Part shown: positions 1 to 9,374 of the stretch, piece after piece
Numbering within the stretch: position 1 is the stretch's first letter
How the letters are laid out: each line of letters opens with the position of its first letter
NCBI RefSeq assembly: GCF_004803635.1
Contig: NZ_SSWX01000025.1
Coordinates: forward strand, 1 to 58,240
DNA length: 58,240 bases
Direction of reading: 5' to 3'
Source: Lampropedia aestuarii
GTDB taxonomy: Bacteria; Pseudomonadota; Gammaproteobacteria; Burkholderiales; Burkholderiaceae_C
The notes under the pieces: generated by a model
Seen by the model: only the letters and a program-made list of their open reading frames with translations
Told to the model about the DNA's origin: nothing
Database searches by the model: none
Program-made: the position numbers and the translations under genes

Positions 1-95
1 TGCGAAACCTACGCTGTCTGTCGCGAAGGGCACAACTATAGCGCAGTTTTGGGCCTCCCCGGCTGAAATGATGGAATTTTCAGTAAAAATCCTAT

Positions 96-995
96 TTATC
101 TCTCGACCGCAAGGTGGTAGGAGCCACTGCCGCGTGTAAACAAACGGTCTTGTGCCAACACGTCACCCGGCTGCAAATCACTTTGGCATGCGATACGCTG
201 GTAGAGCGGGGCAAAATCGATTTGTGCCAGCTCCAGCAACTCATTCAAATCCCGAATGACAAAGTAGCTCTCTTGAAAATCATCTATGCGGTACTGGGTT
301 CGCATGACCCGCTCTAGATCAAAGCGAATCCGGTTGGGCGAGGCATCGTCCAAAGCAAACACGGTTTCTGTGCGTGAGGATGCAATGCCTGCGCCGTAAA
401 TACGCAACTCGCCCTCTTCCTGCACCAAGCCAAACTCCACCGTATACCAATAAACACGCGCCAACTTGTCGAGCACCCCCAATTCCTTGGCGCGCATACC
501 GCCCTGGCCATAGGCTTGGATGAAATCGGCAATCGCAGGGTTCATCAGCATGGGGACATGGCCAAACACGTCATGGAATACGTCAGGCTCTTCCAAGTAG
601 TCCAATTCATGCGGCTTACGAATGAACTGTCCCGCCGGAAAGCGCCGATTGGCCAGGTGGTCAAAGAAGACATCGTCTGGCACCAAACCAGGGACGGCCA
701 CGATTTGCCAGCCGGTGTGCTGCATCAGGACTTCTGAAAGGCGCCTGAAATCCGGGATTTCATCGGCCCGCATCGGCAACTGCTGCATACCAGCGACAAA
801 TTCTTTGCACGCACGGCCAGGCAGCAATTGGCTTTGACGCTCGAACAAGGTTTTCCAGACACCGTGTTCTTCGGCGGTGTAGGCTTCCCAGCCTTGGTCA
901 ATGGTCCAGTCCGAGCGCTCTGGCACAGCGCCGGCAGCCAAGCCGTGTTTGCTGGAGCTGTCTAATGCATCTGCCACGCTGCTGGCTGTGATCAT
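96..995 (-). CDS. phhA: Phenylalanine 4-monooxygenase
   Basis: Hydroxylates L-phenylalanine to L-tyrosine in the cytoplasm using tetrahydropterin and non-haem iron. The 299-residue protein has the family iron site: His141 and His146 in HDVFGH, and Glu187 in the segment VEFGLVQE. Length and motifs fit the short bacterial enzymes without a regulatory domain. The open frame extends upstream to 1052, but the ATG at 995 is preferred because AAGGAG lies 8 nt before it (complement of 1004-1009). It is followed upstream by phhB and hppD on the same strand, so the three genes cover Phe to Tyr to homogentisate, apart from the transaminase step, which is not seen here. Confidence 0.95.
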   Translation of the reverse strand: MITASSVADALDSSSKHGLAAGAVPERSDWTIDQGWEAYTAEEHGVWKTLFERQSQLLPGRACKEFVAGMQQLPMRADEIPDFRRLSEVLMQHTGWQIVAVPGLVPDDVFFDHLANRRFPAGQFIRKPHELDYLEEPDVFHDVFGHVPMLMNPAIADFIQAYGQGGMRAKELGVLDKLARVYWYTVEFGLVQEEGELRIYGAGIASSRTETVFALDDASPNRIRFDLERVMRTQYRIDDFQESYFVIRDLNELLELAQIDFAPLYQRIACQSDLQPGDVLAQDRLFTRGSGSYHLAVER

Positions 996-1117
996 GGCGT
1001 TGTCTCCTTGCTCTAATGGCTTATGGGCATTGCAAGCGCCTCCCAGGCTCAAGCCCAGGGTGCGCTGCTTGTTGTTGTGAGTTGCCCGTTTGGAATGTCA
1101 GTGGTTGGCCTCTGGGC

Positions 1118-1423
1118 TCAAATGCGAGTCCAAGTATTGGCAATGGTGTCAATCACATGGGCCAAGCCGATGTCACGCTGGCTCAATCCATCGGCATCAT
1201 GGGTGGTCAGCGTGATCGAGACTTTGTTGTAGACGTTGAACCATTCAGGGTGGTGGTCGGCCTTCTCGGCATGGAAGGCGACCTGCGTCATAAAAGCAAA
1301 TGCCTGCGTAAAGTCGGCAAATACAAACTCTCTGTGAATCAATCCGCCACGCTCAGGCGCATACCGCCATTGAGGCACGGAGGACAGCGCAGCATCGCGT
1401 TCGGTATCGGTCAGTCGTTTCAT
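1118..1423 (-). CDS. phhB: Pterin-4a-carbinolamine dehydratase
   Basis: Recycles the 4a-hydroxy-tetrahydropterin made by phenylalanine hydroxylase. The 101-residue protein carries the family signature [14 protein letters not shown] at about residues 54-67 followed by [17 protein letters not shown], the active-site region of PCD/DCoH proteins. It lies about 120 nt upstream of phhA on the same strand, the usual phhA partner position. No fusion or truncation is seen. Function is confidently inferred from family and context. Confidence 0.93.
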   Translation of the reverse strand: MKRLTDTERDAALSSVPQWRYAPERGGLIHREFVFADFTQAFAFMTQVAFHAEKADHHPEWFNVYNKVSITLTTHDADGLSQRDIGLAHVIDTIANTWTRI

Positions 1424-1473
1424 GGCAGCTCCTTATGGCTATGCAGATTGGCACCTCTGCAATGGGTGCACGA

Positions 1474-1499
1474 CAGCACCACATTGAGAGGTGGTGCTG
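1474..1499 (-). terminator. Hairpin between hppD and phhB
   Basis: Perfect 9-bp inverted repeat CAGCACCAC (1474-1482) and GTGGTGCTG (1491-1499) with an 8-nt loop, just past the hppD stop. There is no T-run, so it may be a processing or attenuation hairpin instead of an intrinsic terminator. Confidence 0.4.
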
Positions 1500-1528
1500 A
1501 ATCTACCTTACAGCCTCCAGCTTGTCCT

Positions 1529-2623
1529 TTATGCCGATGCAGGCTCTACCTGCAACACACCGCGGTTGATTTGGTCACGCTCAAGCGATTCAAACAAGGC
1601 TTTGAAGTTGCCTTCACCAAAGCCTTCGCGGTAATCACCTTTGCGCTCAATGAATTCGAAGAACACCGGACCCAGCATGGCCTGCGAGAAGATTTGCAGC
1701 AGCAAGCGCGGTTTGCCGCCCTCGGTCGTGCCATCGAGCAAAATGCCGCGCGCTTGCAGCTCACCGACGGGCTGACCGTGACCGGGCAGGCGTGTGTCGA
1801 GGTTTTGGTAGTACACGTCGTTGGGAGCGTTCAGCAGTGGCACACCTGCCATTTGCAGTTTGTCGATGGCTTCGATCAAGTCGTCGCACAGCAAGGCGAT
1901 GTGCTGAATGCCTTCGCCATTGAACTGCATCAAGAACTCTTCAATCTGGCCGCCGCCTTGTTTGGATTCTTCGTTCAGGGGAATACGGATCTTGCCATCT
2001 GGCGCGGTCATGGCTTTGGAGGTCAAGCCGGTGTATTCACCTGAGATATCGAAGTAGCGGATTTCGCGGAAGTTGAACAATTTCTCGTAAAAATCAGCCC
2101 AATAGGCCATGCGGCCACGATAGACGTTGTGGGTCAGATGGTCCACGACTTGGAAGCCGTGGCCTTCAGGATTGCGGTCTACGCCTTCAATCCATTCGAA
2201 GTCGATGTCGTAAATCGTTTTGCCTTCTTCGTAGCGGTCGATCAGATAAATCGGCATGCCACCAATGCCTTTGATCGCAGGCAAATTCAGCTCCATCGGG
2301 CCAGTGGCAATGTGGATAGGCTGCGCGCCTTTCTCAAGCAGTTGCTTATAAGCTTTGTGCGCGTCTTTGACACGAAATGCCAGACCACAGGCCGATGGAC
2401 CATGCTCAGCGGCAAAGTAGCCCGCTAGGCTCTTGGGTTCGCGGTTGACAATGAAGTTGATGCCACCTTGGCGGTACAACGACACGTTTTTGGAGCGGTG
2501 CTTGGCCACTTCGGTAAAGCCCATTTGGACAAACAAAGGCTCCAAAAAATTGGCCTCTGGCGCGGCAAACTCGACAAATTCAAAGCCATCCAAGCCAGCG
2601 GGGTTGTCAAACAGGTCAGCCAT
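1529..2623 (-). CDS. hppD: 4-Hydroxyphenylpyruvate dioxygenase
   Basis: Converts 4-hydroxyphenylpyruvate to homogentisate in tyrosine catabolism. The 364-residue protein has the two-vicinal-oxygen-chelate layout of the family: an N-terminal half without the metal, then the iron-binding half with [19 protein letters not shown] and the C-terminal [20 protein letters not shown] segment that contains the glutamate ligand and closing helix. The start has a plausible ribosome site (GGAG) shortly upstream. It is transcribed away from the adjacent Lrp-type regulator, and two inverted repeats in the shared upstream region suggest that regulator controls it. Genes for homogentisate breakdown are not in the window. 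Confidence 0.95.
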   Translation of the reverse strand: MADLFDNPAGLDGFEFVEFAAPEANFLEPLFVQMGFTEVAKHRSKNVSLYRQGGINFIVNREPKSLAGYFAAEHGPSACGLAFRVKDAHKAYKQLLEKGAQPIHIATGPMELNLPAIKGIGGMPIYLIDRYEEGKTIYDIDFEWIEGVDRNPEGHGFQVVDHLTHNVYRGRMAYWADFYEKLFNFREIRYFDISGEYTGLTSKAMTAPDGKIRIPLNEESKQGGGQIEEFLMQFNGEGIQHIALLCDDLIEAIDKLQMAGVPLLNAPNDVYYQNLDTRLPGHGQPVGELQARGILLDGTTEGGKPRLLLQIFSQAMLGPVFFEFIERKGDYREGFGEGNFKALFESLERDQINRGVLQVEPASA

Positions 2624-2704
2624 AGCGAATCTCCGTGGGTAATTGAATCAAAAGTACTGGGCCTCAATAGGCAACTTTTATCTCTTGATGGTACGCATGG
2701 CCGC

Positions 2705-2721
2705 TTGCATTTTTATTGCAA
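2705..2721. promoter_or_regulatory. Candidate Lrp/AsnC operator 1
   Basis: The 17-bp sequence TTGCATTTTTATTGCAA has arms TTGCA/TGCAA separated by 7 nt. It lies in the divergent hppD-regulator region, 42 bp (four helical turns, centre to centre) from a second copy with the same arms and spacing. That pairing is what a dimeric or octameric Lrp-family regulator would need. Binding is inferred, not shown. Confidence 0.6.
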
Positions 2722-2746
2722 ACAGTCCCCGTACAAACCCTTGACG

Positions 2747-2763
2747 TTGCAATATTCATGCAA
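2747..2763. promoter_or_regulatory. Candidate Lrp/AsnC operator 2
   Basis: TTGCAATATTCATGCAA repeats the TTGCA-N7-TGCAA layout of the site at 2705-2721. It ends 10 nt before the ATG of the regulator gene, so occupancy could repress the regulator itself. A TTGACG hexamer at 2741-2746 overlaps its left edge and may be the -35 of the regulator promoter. Confidence 0.6.
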
Positions 2764-2773
2764 AATTTGATTT

Positions 2774-3256
2774 ATGAATACAGATTTATCCCTCGACACG
2801 CTTGATATTCGCATTATTCGTGTCCTTCAAACGCATGCGCGCACCACTTTTGATGAAATTGGCGAGCAAGTGGGCTTGTCCGCATCCACCGTCTTGCGCC
2901 GCGTCAAACGCCTGGAGGATACGGGCATCATCACGCGCTATGCGGCCATCATCAATGCCGAGGCCGTTGGCTTGGGACTGACTGCGTATTTGAATGTGCG
3001 TCTGGAAAAGCATACGGCAGCGCATAAGCGCAGCCCCATGGATGCGTTTCGTGCCTCGATCGAGACCTGGCCCGAGGTGGTTGAGTGCAGCGCCTTGACC
3101 GGTGAAATGGATTATTTGCTGCGCGTGGTGGTGCGCGATATGGCGCATTACTCACGCTTTGTCATTGACACCTTGCTGCGCCACCCAAGCGTGCAGGATT
3201 GCAAAACGAGTTTTGTGCTCGACCGCGTCAAACACACGACAGCGCTGCCGCTTTAA
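2774..3256 (+). CDS. Lrp/AsnC family transcriptional regulator
   Basis: A 160-residue regulator with an N-terminal winged helix-turn-helix (LDIRIIRVLQTHARTTFDEI, then VGLSASTVLRRVKRLEDTGI, residues about 10-55) and a C-terminal RAM ligand domain (EVVECSALTGEMDYLLRVVV). Lrp-family proteins sense amino acids or aromatic metabolites; the position opposite hppD suggests control of tyrosine catabolism. The stop codon TAA is the first three bases of an intergenic repeat end (TAAGAACCTG). The precise ligand cannot be read from the sequence. Confidence 0.9.
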   Translation: MNTDLSLDTLDIRIIRVLQTHARTTFDEIGEQVGLSASTVLRRVKRLEDTGIITRYAAIINAEAVGLGLTAYLNVRLEKHTAAHKRSPMDAFRASIETWPEVVECSALTGEMDYLLRVVVRDMAHYSRFVIDTLLRHPSVQDCKTSFVLDRVKHTTALPL

Positions 3257-3390
3257 GAACCTGTTTACGATCTTTTCGCAGACCGCGTTGGATTCCAAAA
3301 GGATACGGTGCGGCAAAAATCGCAGTCGGGCTAGCTGCCCGGCGAGGATTTTTAACAAAACAGTGCGCCTTTTGGGCTTCAACACTAAGA
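3254..3390 (+). repeat. Dispersed intergenic repeat, copy 1
   Basis: Begins with TAAGAACCTGTTTACGATCT, which includes the regulator stop codon, and contains a stretch near 3325-3355 (GCAGTCGGGCTAGCTGCCC) that recurs almost unchanged in reverse orientation at 18805-18840. It ends near AACACTAAGA. It belongs to a family whose ends read CTAAGAGCCTG. No ORF of its own is supported. Confidence 0.75.
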
Positions 3391-3397
3391 GCAAGGT

Positions 3398-3429
3398 ATA
3401 AAAAAACGCCTGCGGCAATCGCAGGCGTT
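3398..3429 (-). terminator. Intrinsic terminator of argH
   Basis: A 10-bp perfect stem AACGCCTGCG/CGCAGGCGTT (3405-3414 and 3420-3429, 5-nt loop) followed on the minus strand by a run of seven T. It lies 23 nt past the argH stop codon. Confidence 0.9.
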
Positions 3430-3451
3430 GTGCTTGAGCGCAGTGCTTGGC

Positions 3452-4936
3452 TTATGCGCGCGCTGCCAAACGTTCTTGGTGCGCAGCAATTTGCAGGCGA
3501 ATTTGCGCAGGGGCTGTGCCGCCCAGTGTATTGCGTGCATTGAGCGAGCCGCGCAAGCTCAGGGCTTCAAACACATCGGCCTCAATGGCGCTATTGAAAC
3601 GCTGCAGGTCTTGCAGCTCCAGCTCGCTCAGGTCCACACCGCGCTCAATCGCAATGCGCACTGCGTGCGCCACGGTTTCGTGCGCGTCACGGAACGGCAG
3701 GCCTTTTTTGACCAAGTAGTCGGCCAGATCGGTCGCTGTAGCATAACCACGCAAAGCGGCCTGCTCCATCGCAGCGGCGTTGACGGTGATGCCACCAGCG
3801 CGCTGGCCGGTTTGTGCATCGACCTGGCCGCCAATCATTTCGGCAAAAATGCGCAGCGTATCGCGCAAAGTGTCAACGGTGTCAAACAGCGGCTCTTTGT
3901 CTTCTTGGTTGTCTTTGTTGTAGGCCAGCGGCTGGCCTTTCATCAAAGTGATCAAGCCCATCAAGTGGCCGACCACACGGCCAGTCTTGCCGCGCGCCAA
4001 CTCCGGCACGTCGGGGTTTTTCTTTTGCGGCATGATCGAGCTGCCGGTGGTGAAGCGATCAGCAATGCGGATAAAGCCAAAGTTCTGGCTCATCCAAATA
4101 ATCAGCTCTTCCGACAAGCGGCTGATGTGCACCATCACCAACGAGGCGGCAGCGGTGAATTCAATCGCAAAGTCGCGATCGCTGACAGCATCCAAGCTGT
4201 TTTGGCAAATTTGCGGCACGCCGTGCGCATCCACCATACCCAAGGTTTTAGCAACCAAGGCGCGATCCAGCGGGTAGCTGGTGCCTGCCAGTGCGGCCGC
4301 GCCCAGTGGCAAGGTATTCGTGCGGCGGCGCACATCTTGCAGCCGCTCTGCATCGCGTTTGAACATTTCCACATAGGCCAGCAGATGGTGGGCAAAGCTG
4401 ACTGGCTGAGCCACTTGCAAGTGGGTAAAACCTGGCAGGATCACCTCGATGTTGCGTGAGGCCACGTCGACCAAGGCGGTTTGCACGTCCAGCAGCAATG
4501 CATGGATGCCATCGATTTCGTCGCGCAACCACAAGCGCACGTCGGTAGCGACCTGGTCGTTGCGGCTGCGGCCAGTGTGCAAGCGTTTGCCCGCATCGCC
4601 AATCAAGGCGGTCAGGCGCGCTTCGATGTTCAGGTGCACATCTTCCAGATCGAGCTGCCATTCAAACACGCCGCTTTCAATTTCTTCACTGATTTGCTGC
4701 AGGCCACGCTGAATCGCCGCCTCGTCTTCGGCCGACAAAATACCAACTGTGTGCAACATATGCGCATGGGCGCGGCTACCTGCAATATCGGCCCGCCATA
4801 AACGCTGGTCGAAAAACACACTGGCCGTATAGCGCTTGACCAGATCGCTCATAGGCTCGGTGAACAAGGCCGACCAGCCATGCTCTTTAGCAGCGAGCTG
4901 GTTGGCAGAAGGTTGATATGTGTGGTTTTCAGACAT
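3452..4936 (-). CDS. argH: Argininosuccinate lyase
   Basis: Last step of arginine synthesis: splits argininosuccinate to arginine and fumarate. The 494-residue protein has the superfamily signature [12 protein letters not shown], the region [19 protein letters not shown] and the catalytic-histidine segment [20 protein letters not shown]. The frame continues to 5041 but the ATG at 4936 (MSENHTYQ) gives the family-typical N terminus. It is followed by a clear intrinsic terminator and faces the sensor kinase gene. Divergence of argH from an AlgZ/AlgR-type pair is an order also known in Pseudomonas. Confidence 0.96.
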   Translation of the reverse strand: MSENHTYQPSANQLAAKEHGWSALFTEPMSDLVKRYTASVFFDQRLWRADIAGSRAHAHMLHTVGILSAEDEAAIQRGLQQISEEIESGVFEWQLDLEDVHLNIEARLTALIGDAGKRLHTGRSRNDQVATDVRLWLRDEIDGIHALLLDVQTALVDVASRNIEVILPGFTHLQVAQPVSFAHHLLAYVEMFKRDAERLQDVRRRTNTLPLGAAALAGTSYPLDRALVAKTLGMVDAHGVPQICQNSLDAVSDRDFAIEFTAAASLVMVHISRLSEELIIWMSQNFGFIRIADRFTTGSSIMPQKKNPDVPELARGKTGRVVGHLMGLITLMKGQPLAYNKDNQEDKEPLFDTVDTLRDTLRIFAEMIGGQVDAQTGQRAGGITVNAAAMEQAALRGYATATDLADYLVKKGLPFRDAHETVAHAVRIAIERGVDLSELELQDLQRFNSAIEADVFEALSLRGSLNARNTLGGTAPAQIRLQIAAHQERLAARA

Positions 4937-5055
4937 GGAACTCGGGATAATGGCAGCGAATAGGGCTGTTATTTTATGCATGGGCGCGGCGACGCGGCAT
5001 GCCAAGCAGCCAAGAAGGGGGCAGACAAGCCCCGACCACACACGCCAAGCATGCC

Positions 5056-6171
5056 ATGAACGGGACTCAACGGACTATTCTATCTGCGCCAAGCCCTCGC
5101 GCGGCGCCTGCCGGCTTGCTCGCGCCTGACAAACCCTCTTTGCTGATGTTTGACGCCTGTCACACCGGCGTGATGCTGCGGGCCTTGTTATTGGTGGAGT
5201 TGCCGCTGGCCTTGCTGCTGCTGTTCAGCAGCCAGTCACTGCCGGACTGGCTGGGTCGTTTTGCGCTGCTGACTGGTGTCTGCTTGCCGGCTGTATTGCT
5301 GTGGCTGCTGTGCGGCTGTGTCTGCAAACAATGGCTGAACCGGCAAACCCATAGCGTGCAGTGGAGTTTTTCGCTGCTACTAGGCCTGTGTGGGGGGCTC
5401 TTGAGCATGGCAATTTATGACACGCTCAGCACCACGCCGAACAACAAAATCGCCTGGTTGGCAGCGGGCCTGACTGGCATTGGCTTAGCCTGCATGCTCA
5501 CCAGCATGCTGCTGATGCGCCAGCGCGCCAGCCAACCGGCGCAAACCGTGGCCAAACTGGCGGAATTGCAATCGCGCATCCGGCCCCACTTTCTCTTCAA
5601 TACCCTCAACAGCGCGATTGCTCTGGTCCGGCAAGACCCGGCCCTGGCCGAAAGCATGCTCGAAGACCTCAGCGACCTGTTCCACCATGCGCTCAAGGAT
5701 GCGCGCACGACCTCCAGCCTGGACAAGGAAATTGAAATTGCCAAACAGTATTTGCGCATTGAAGGCATCCGCTTTGAAGACCGGCTGCGGGTGAAGTGGT
5801 CCATTGACCCTGAGGCGCTGCAAGCCAGCATGCCGCCATTGATTTTGCAGCCGCTGGTCGAAAATGCCATCAAGCACGGCGTCGAGCCCAGCCTTGATGG
5901 TGGCAACATTGATGTGCTGGTGCGCCGCAAAGGCGAGCGCGTGTATGTGCGCATTCGCAACAGCGTGGCTGCGAAAGACCGCCACAGCGATGGCCAGGCC
6001 TCGTCCGCAGGCAATGGCATCGCGCTGGAGAATGTGCGCGGACGTTTGCGCCTGATGCACGATGTGAACGCCGAATTCAAAGCTGGTATGCGAGGCGATA
6101 GCTATGAAGTGCTGCTGAACCTACCTGCGGCCCCACTGATGGGGCGCGATGCTTTGGCCAAACACCCATAA
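5056..6171 (+). CDS. LytS/AlgZ-type sensor histidine kinase
   Basis: A 371-residue membrane sensor kinase of the His_kinase/HATPase_c type. Four hydrophobic helices occupy about the first 160 residues, followed by the family phosphoacceptor box [12 protein letters not shown] and the ATP-binding region with [15 protein letters not shown] (N box) and [13 protein letters not shown] (G box). It is followed by a LytTR response regulator and forms the equivalent of AlgZ/AlgR. No strong ribosome site marks a start; ATG at 5056 is chosen over 4999 because the extra 19 residues look like non-coding translation. Signal sensed is unknown. Confidence 0.88.
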   Translation: MNGTQRTILSAPSPRAAPAGLLAPDKPSLLMFDACHTGVMLRALLLVELPLALLLLFSSQSLPDWLGRFALLTGVCLPAVLLWLLCGCVCKQWLNRQTHSVQWSFSLLLGLCGGLLSMAIYDTLSTTPNNKIAWLAAGLTGIGLACMLTSMLLMRQRASQPAQTVAKLAELQSRIRPHFLFNTLNSAIALVRQDPALAESMLEDLSDLFHHALKDARTTSSLDKEIEIAKQYLRIEGIRFEDRLRVKWSIDPEALQASMPPLILQPLVENAIKHGVEPSLDGGNIDVLVRRKGERVYVRIRNSVAAKDRHSDGQASSAGNGIALENVRGRLRLMHDVNAEFKAGMRGDSYEVLLNLPAAPLMGRDALAKHP

Positions 6172-6223
6172 GGCAATAGCGACGATCAGCCAGCGCAACG
6201 ATTAGCCTGGCAGCCCAGGCCTC

Positions 6224-6380
6224 CTAAGATGCGTGTTTGCGCTCTTTTCACAGGCCGCGTTGGAGGCAAAAAGCATTGCGGCGCAGTCAGCGTACAAACG
6301 CAAGAGCGGTCATAGCCGCCTTGCATTGTCGCTTTCTTGTGCCTTGCGCGACTGCGTAGAGTGGATGTACAGGCTCTTAG
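6224..6380. repeat. Dispersed intergenic repeat, copy 2
   Basis: Fills the gap between the kinase and regulator genes. Left end CTAAGATGCGTGTTTGCGCT, right end GTACAGGCTCTTAG (6367-6380). Internal parts GCATTGCGGC and AGCCGCCTTGCA, TTGTGCCTTGCGCGACTGCG also occur at 33139-33303. It may separate or insulate the two-component genes. Confidence 0.7.
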
Positions 6381-6389
6381 AATGCAACC

Positions 6390-7187
6390 ATGAACGTTTT
6401 GATTGTTGACGACGAATCACTGGCCCGCAAACGCTTGCGCAGTTTGCTGGAAGAATTGCCTGAGTTTCCATGCCGCATCATGGAGGCATCGGCAGTGAGT
6501 CTGGCAGAGGAGATTCTGCAAAAGACACAAGCCAATGCTGCCATTGATCTGGTCTTGCTGGATATACAAATGCCTTGTACTGACGGCGTGAGCTTTGCAC
6601 AGGCCATCAGCCAACGCCGCAATGCACCAGCCGTGGTATTTGTCACTGCCCACGCCGAATACGCCGCTGCCGCGTTTGATCTGGAGGCCGTGGATTACCT
6701 GACCAAACCGGTACGGCTTGAACGCTTGCGCCAGGCCCTCAAGCGCGTGCAGGCCAGGCGTATGATCAGCTCTGGCGTACCCGCCACTGAGGCCTTGCCC
6801 CAAGCTACCAGCGATGTGGCTAACGCCCCGCAGGCTGATGCGTCGTTTTTGATCATCAATGAGCGTAACCGCACAGAGCGGGTAGCCATCAGCCAAATTG
6901 TGTTTTGCCGCGCAGAAATGAAATATGTGACCTTGCATACCCGGCAGCGGGAATACCTGTGGAATGGCTCGCTGAGCGAGCTTGAACGCGACTACCCCGA
7001 GAGCTTTCTGCGCATCCACCGCAATGCCCTGGTGGCGCGCAAATCCCTCAAAGGCCTGATCAAACAAAGCGCCAAGGAAGAAGGCGATCCATGGGCGATT
7101 GAATTGCACGGCACCGACCAATTGCTGCCAGTCTCACGCCGCATGCTGCCCACAGTGCGCGCCGTACTCTATGGCCGTCAAGGTTGA
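6390..7187 (+). CDS. LytTR-family response regulator (AlgR type)
   Basis: A 265-residue response regulator. The receiver domain (residues 1-120) has the acidic pair VDDES, the phospho-acceptor Asp58 in LLDIQMP, the Thr in FVTAHAEYA and the Lys in YLTKPV. The C-terminal LytTR DNA-binding domain (about 150-255) is recognisable from AEMKYVTLHTRQREYLW, SFLRIHRNALVA and LLPVSRRMLPTVRAVL. Its partner is the kinase directly upstream, although a 160-bp repeat lies between them. In Pseudomonas the equivalent pair governs surface traits; targets here are unknown. Confidence 0.93.
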   Translation: MNVLIVDDESLARKRLRSLLEELPEFPCRIMEASAVSLAEEILQKTQANAAIDLVLLDIQMPCTDGVSFAQAISQRRNAPAVVFVTAHAEYAAAAFDLEAVDYLTKPVRLERLRQALKRVQARRMISSGVPATEALPQATSDVANAPQADASFLIINERNRTERVAISQIVFCRAEMKYVTLHTRQREYLWNGSLSELERDYPESFLRIHRNALVARKSLKGLIKQSAKEEGDPWAIELHGTDQLLPVSRRMLPTVRAVLYGRQG

Positions 7188-7389
7188 ATCAACCACGAAC
7201 AATGCATCCACCATGGCCATGTGGTGCGCACTCACGTGCCGCTGGCTTATAGGTATGATGAACAGCATATGGCGGTCTGGTTGGCACACTTTGTTCACGC
7301 CAATGCGGCAAAATACGCTGATTGGCTGAACCTGCCGCTGGACTCGGCCCACCCCATTTTAGAGAACACTTTCTAGCTAGGAGATATCC

Positions 7390-8571
7390 ATGAGTAACGA
7401 ATCCATTGTGATCATTGGCGCCACCCGCACCCCAATGGGTGGCTTTCAGGGTGTATTCAGCCCTTTGCAGGCCTGGGAGCTGGGCGCAGTGGCCATCAAA
7501 GGCGCGCTGGAGCAAGCTGGCGTAGCGCCCGAAAAAGTCGACGAGGTGTTTTTCGGCAACGTGCTGGTCGCCGGCCAAGGCCAGGCACCTGCACGCCAAG
7601 CCACACTGGCAGCTGGCTTGCCCAAGGGCGTTGCCGCCACCACCGTGGGCAAGGTCTGCGGCTCGGCGATGAAAGCGGCCATGCTCGGCCATGATGCCCT
7701 CAAGGCTGGCTCAGTCGATGTGGTGGTTGCCGGTGGCATGGAAAGCATGACCAATGCGCCCTACTTGCTGAAAAAAGGCCGTGGCGGCTACCGCTTGGGC
7801 CACGACAAGATTTTTGACCACATGATGCTCGACGGTCTGGAAGATGCGTACACCGGTGGCTCGATGGGCACGTTTGGCGAACTCTGCGCGGGCAAATACA
7901 GCTTCAGCCGCGAGCAGCAAGACGCGTTTGCGTCGGCCAGCGTCACACGCGCCCAAAAAGCCATTGCCGATGGTGCGTTTGCCAATGAAATCGTGCCCGT
8001 CACGGTCAAAACCCGCAAGGGCGATGTGGTGGTGACTGAAGACGAAGGTCCAGGCAAGATCAACGTCGACAAAATCCCCACGCTCAAGCCAGCGTTCAAA
8101 AAAGACGGCACGATCACCGCTGCGGCCAGCTCCAGCATCAACGACGGCGCTGCGGCGCTGGTACTGGTGCGTGAGTCCACCGCCAAAGAGCTGGGTGCAA
8201 CGCCACTGGCCCGCATTGTCTCTACAGCCCAGCATTCGCAGGACCCAGAATGGTTCACCACAGCCCCCGTTGATGCCGCCAAAAATGCGCTGAAAAAAGC
8301 GGGCTGGAGCGTAGAAGATGTGGACCTGTGGGAGGTCAACGAAGCTTTTGCCGTTGTCACCATGGCCTTGATGGAAGAGCTCAAAGTGCCGCACGAAAAA
8401 GTCAACGTCAACGGCGGCGCCTGCGCACTGGGCCACCCCATTGGTGCCAGCGGTGCGCGCATCGTTGTGACCTTGCTGCATGCATTGAAAGCACGCGGCC
8501 TGAAAAAGGGTCTGGCGACTTTGTGTATTGGTGGTGGCGAAGCGACTGCCGTCACGGTTGAGATTCTGTAA
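7390..8571 (+). CDS. Acetyl-CoA C-acetyltransferase (thiolase)
   Basis: A 393-residue thiolase II that joins or splits acetyl-CoA and acetoacetyl-CoA. Catalytic residues are visible: Cys90 in TVGKVCGSAMKA, His in NGGACALGHPIGASGAR (about residue 350) and the C-terminal Cys in TLCIGGGEATAV (about 380). A good ribosome site (AGGAG at 7380-7384) precedes the ATG. It is a single-gene unit closed by two hairpins. It may serve ketone-body, amino-acid or polyhydroxyalkanoate metabolism; no phaB or phaC is nearby to decide. Confidence 0.94.
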   Translation: MSNESIVIIGATRTPMGGFQGVFSPLQAWELGAVAIKGALEQAGVAPEKVDEVFFGNVLVAGQGQAPARQATLAAGLPKGVAATTVGKVCGSAMKAAMLGHDALKAGSVDVVVAGGMESMTNAPYLLKKGRGGYRLGHDKIFDHMMLDGLEDAYTGGSMGTFGELCAGKYSFSREQQDAFASASVTRAQKAIADGAFANEIVPVTVKTRKGDVVVTEDEGPGKINVDKIPTLKPAFKKDGTITAAASSSINDGAAALVLVRESTAKELGATPLARIVSTAQHSQDPEWFTTAPVDAAKNALKKAGWSVEDVDLWEVNEAFAVVTMALMEELKVPHEKVNVNGGACALGHPIGASGARIVVTLLHALKARGLKKGLATLCIGGGEATAVTVEIL

Positions 8572-8574
8572 AAA

Positions 8575-8596
8575 GAAGGCGGCACAGACCGCCTTC
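8575..8596 (+). terminator. Hairpin after the thiolase gene
   Basis: Perfect 8-bp stem GAAGGCGG/CCGCCTTC with a 6-nt loop, 3 nt past the thiolase stop. Without a T-run it is probably the first part of a two-hairpin termination region. Confidence 0.55.
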
Positions 8597-8603
8597 AAAC
8601 AAC

Positions 8604-8631
8604 AAAAAAGGCGTCCAAGACGCCTTTTTTT
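8604..8631. terminator. Bidirectional intrinsic terminator
   Basis: Stem AAAAAAGGCGT/ACGCCTTTTTT with T-runs on both strands, between the converging thiolase and yceI genes; it can stop transcription from either side. Confidence 0.9.
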
Positions 8632-8670
8632 GTTGTTTGCATGCCTGCTAAGAACCTGCAAAACCCGTGC

Positions 8671-9249
8671 TTAGTCAGCCTTGATCGCTTCAATCTGGAT
8701 CACGACTTTGACCTCTTTCGGAGCTCCCCATTGCAGGCCAAAGTCAGAGCCCCATTTGGTGCGGTCGAGTTTGAACTCGAAATCACCACCGCAAACCTCA
8801 CGGCCTTGCAGCATTTGGTTGGCGTAGCAATTGAATTTCTCAGCCTCAACTGTGACTGGGTGGGTTTGACCCAACAAGGTCAGCTGGCCTTTGACTTCAT
8901 CGACTTTATCGCCTTTGAATTCGAATTTTTCGCTGACAAAACGTGCAGTTGGGTACTTGGCGGCATCCAACAGCTGGTCAGATTGCAAGTGTTTGTCAAA
9001 GCCGGCTGTGCCCGTGTTGATCGAGGCTACACCCACAGTCACATCCACTTTGCCCGTTTTCGCTGCACGGTCGAATTCGATCGTGCCTTCGACATTGTCA
9101 AAGCGGCCACGGTTGGTAGAAGCGCCGTAGTGGTCAATCTCAAAAGTCACGAAAGTGTGTGTAGGGTCAATGGTGTAGTTAGCGGCCATTGCCGAGCCAG
9201 CGCACAGTGTCAAAGCCGTGGCGGTAGAGACGATAAATGGAATACGCAT
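8671..9249 (-). CDS. YceI family periplasmic protein (1)
   Basis: A 192-residue exported protein with a signal peptide (MRIPFIVSTATALTLCAGSA, cleavage after AMA) and the YceI lipocalin-like domain: NYTIDPTHTFVTFEIDHYG at the start and FKLDRTKWGSDFGL near the end. YceI proteins bind isoprenoid-type lipids such as polyprenyl chains or quinones. A strong ribosome site (AGGAG) precedes the ATG. It forms a group with a second yceI and a cytochrome b561 gene, a common arrangement suggesting a membrane redox role. Confidence 0.92.
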   Translation of the reverse strand: MRIPFIVSTATALTLCAGSAMAANYTIDPTHTFVTFEIDHYGASTNRGRFDNVEGTIEFDRAAKTGKVDVTVGVASINTGTAGFDKHLQSDQLLDAAKYPTARFVSEKFEFKGDKVDEVKGQLTLLGQTHPVTVEAEKFNCYANQMLQGREVCGGDFEFKLDRTKWGSDFGLQWGAPKEVKVVIQIEAIKAD

Positions 9250-9374
9250 GGAACTCTCCTGTTAAACGTTAAGATAAAAGTGAAATAGATAAGCGGGCAA
9301 CCCGGCGTGAAGGGCTGCGCATCATATACACAGCACGCCTGGCCCTCACACAGCACACCCCAAAGGCAAATCAA

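Noticed and set aside
1-95. Possible upstream gene or RNA at the left edge
   Set aside because: Too short and without motif; nothing can be supported.
1016-2044. Long plus-strand frame of 342 codons over phhB and hppD
   Set aside because: It lies antisense to two well-recognised enzymes and its translation has no domain pattern.
3428-4459. Plus-strand 343-codon frame over argH
   Set aside because: Antisense shadow of argH; no motifs and no ribosome site.
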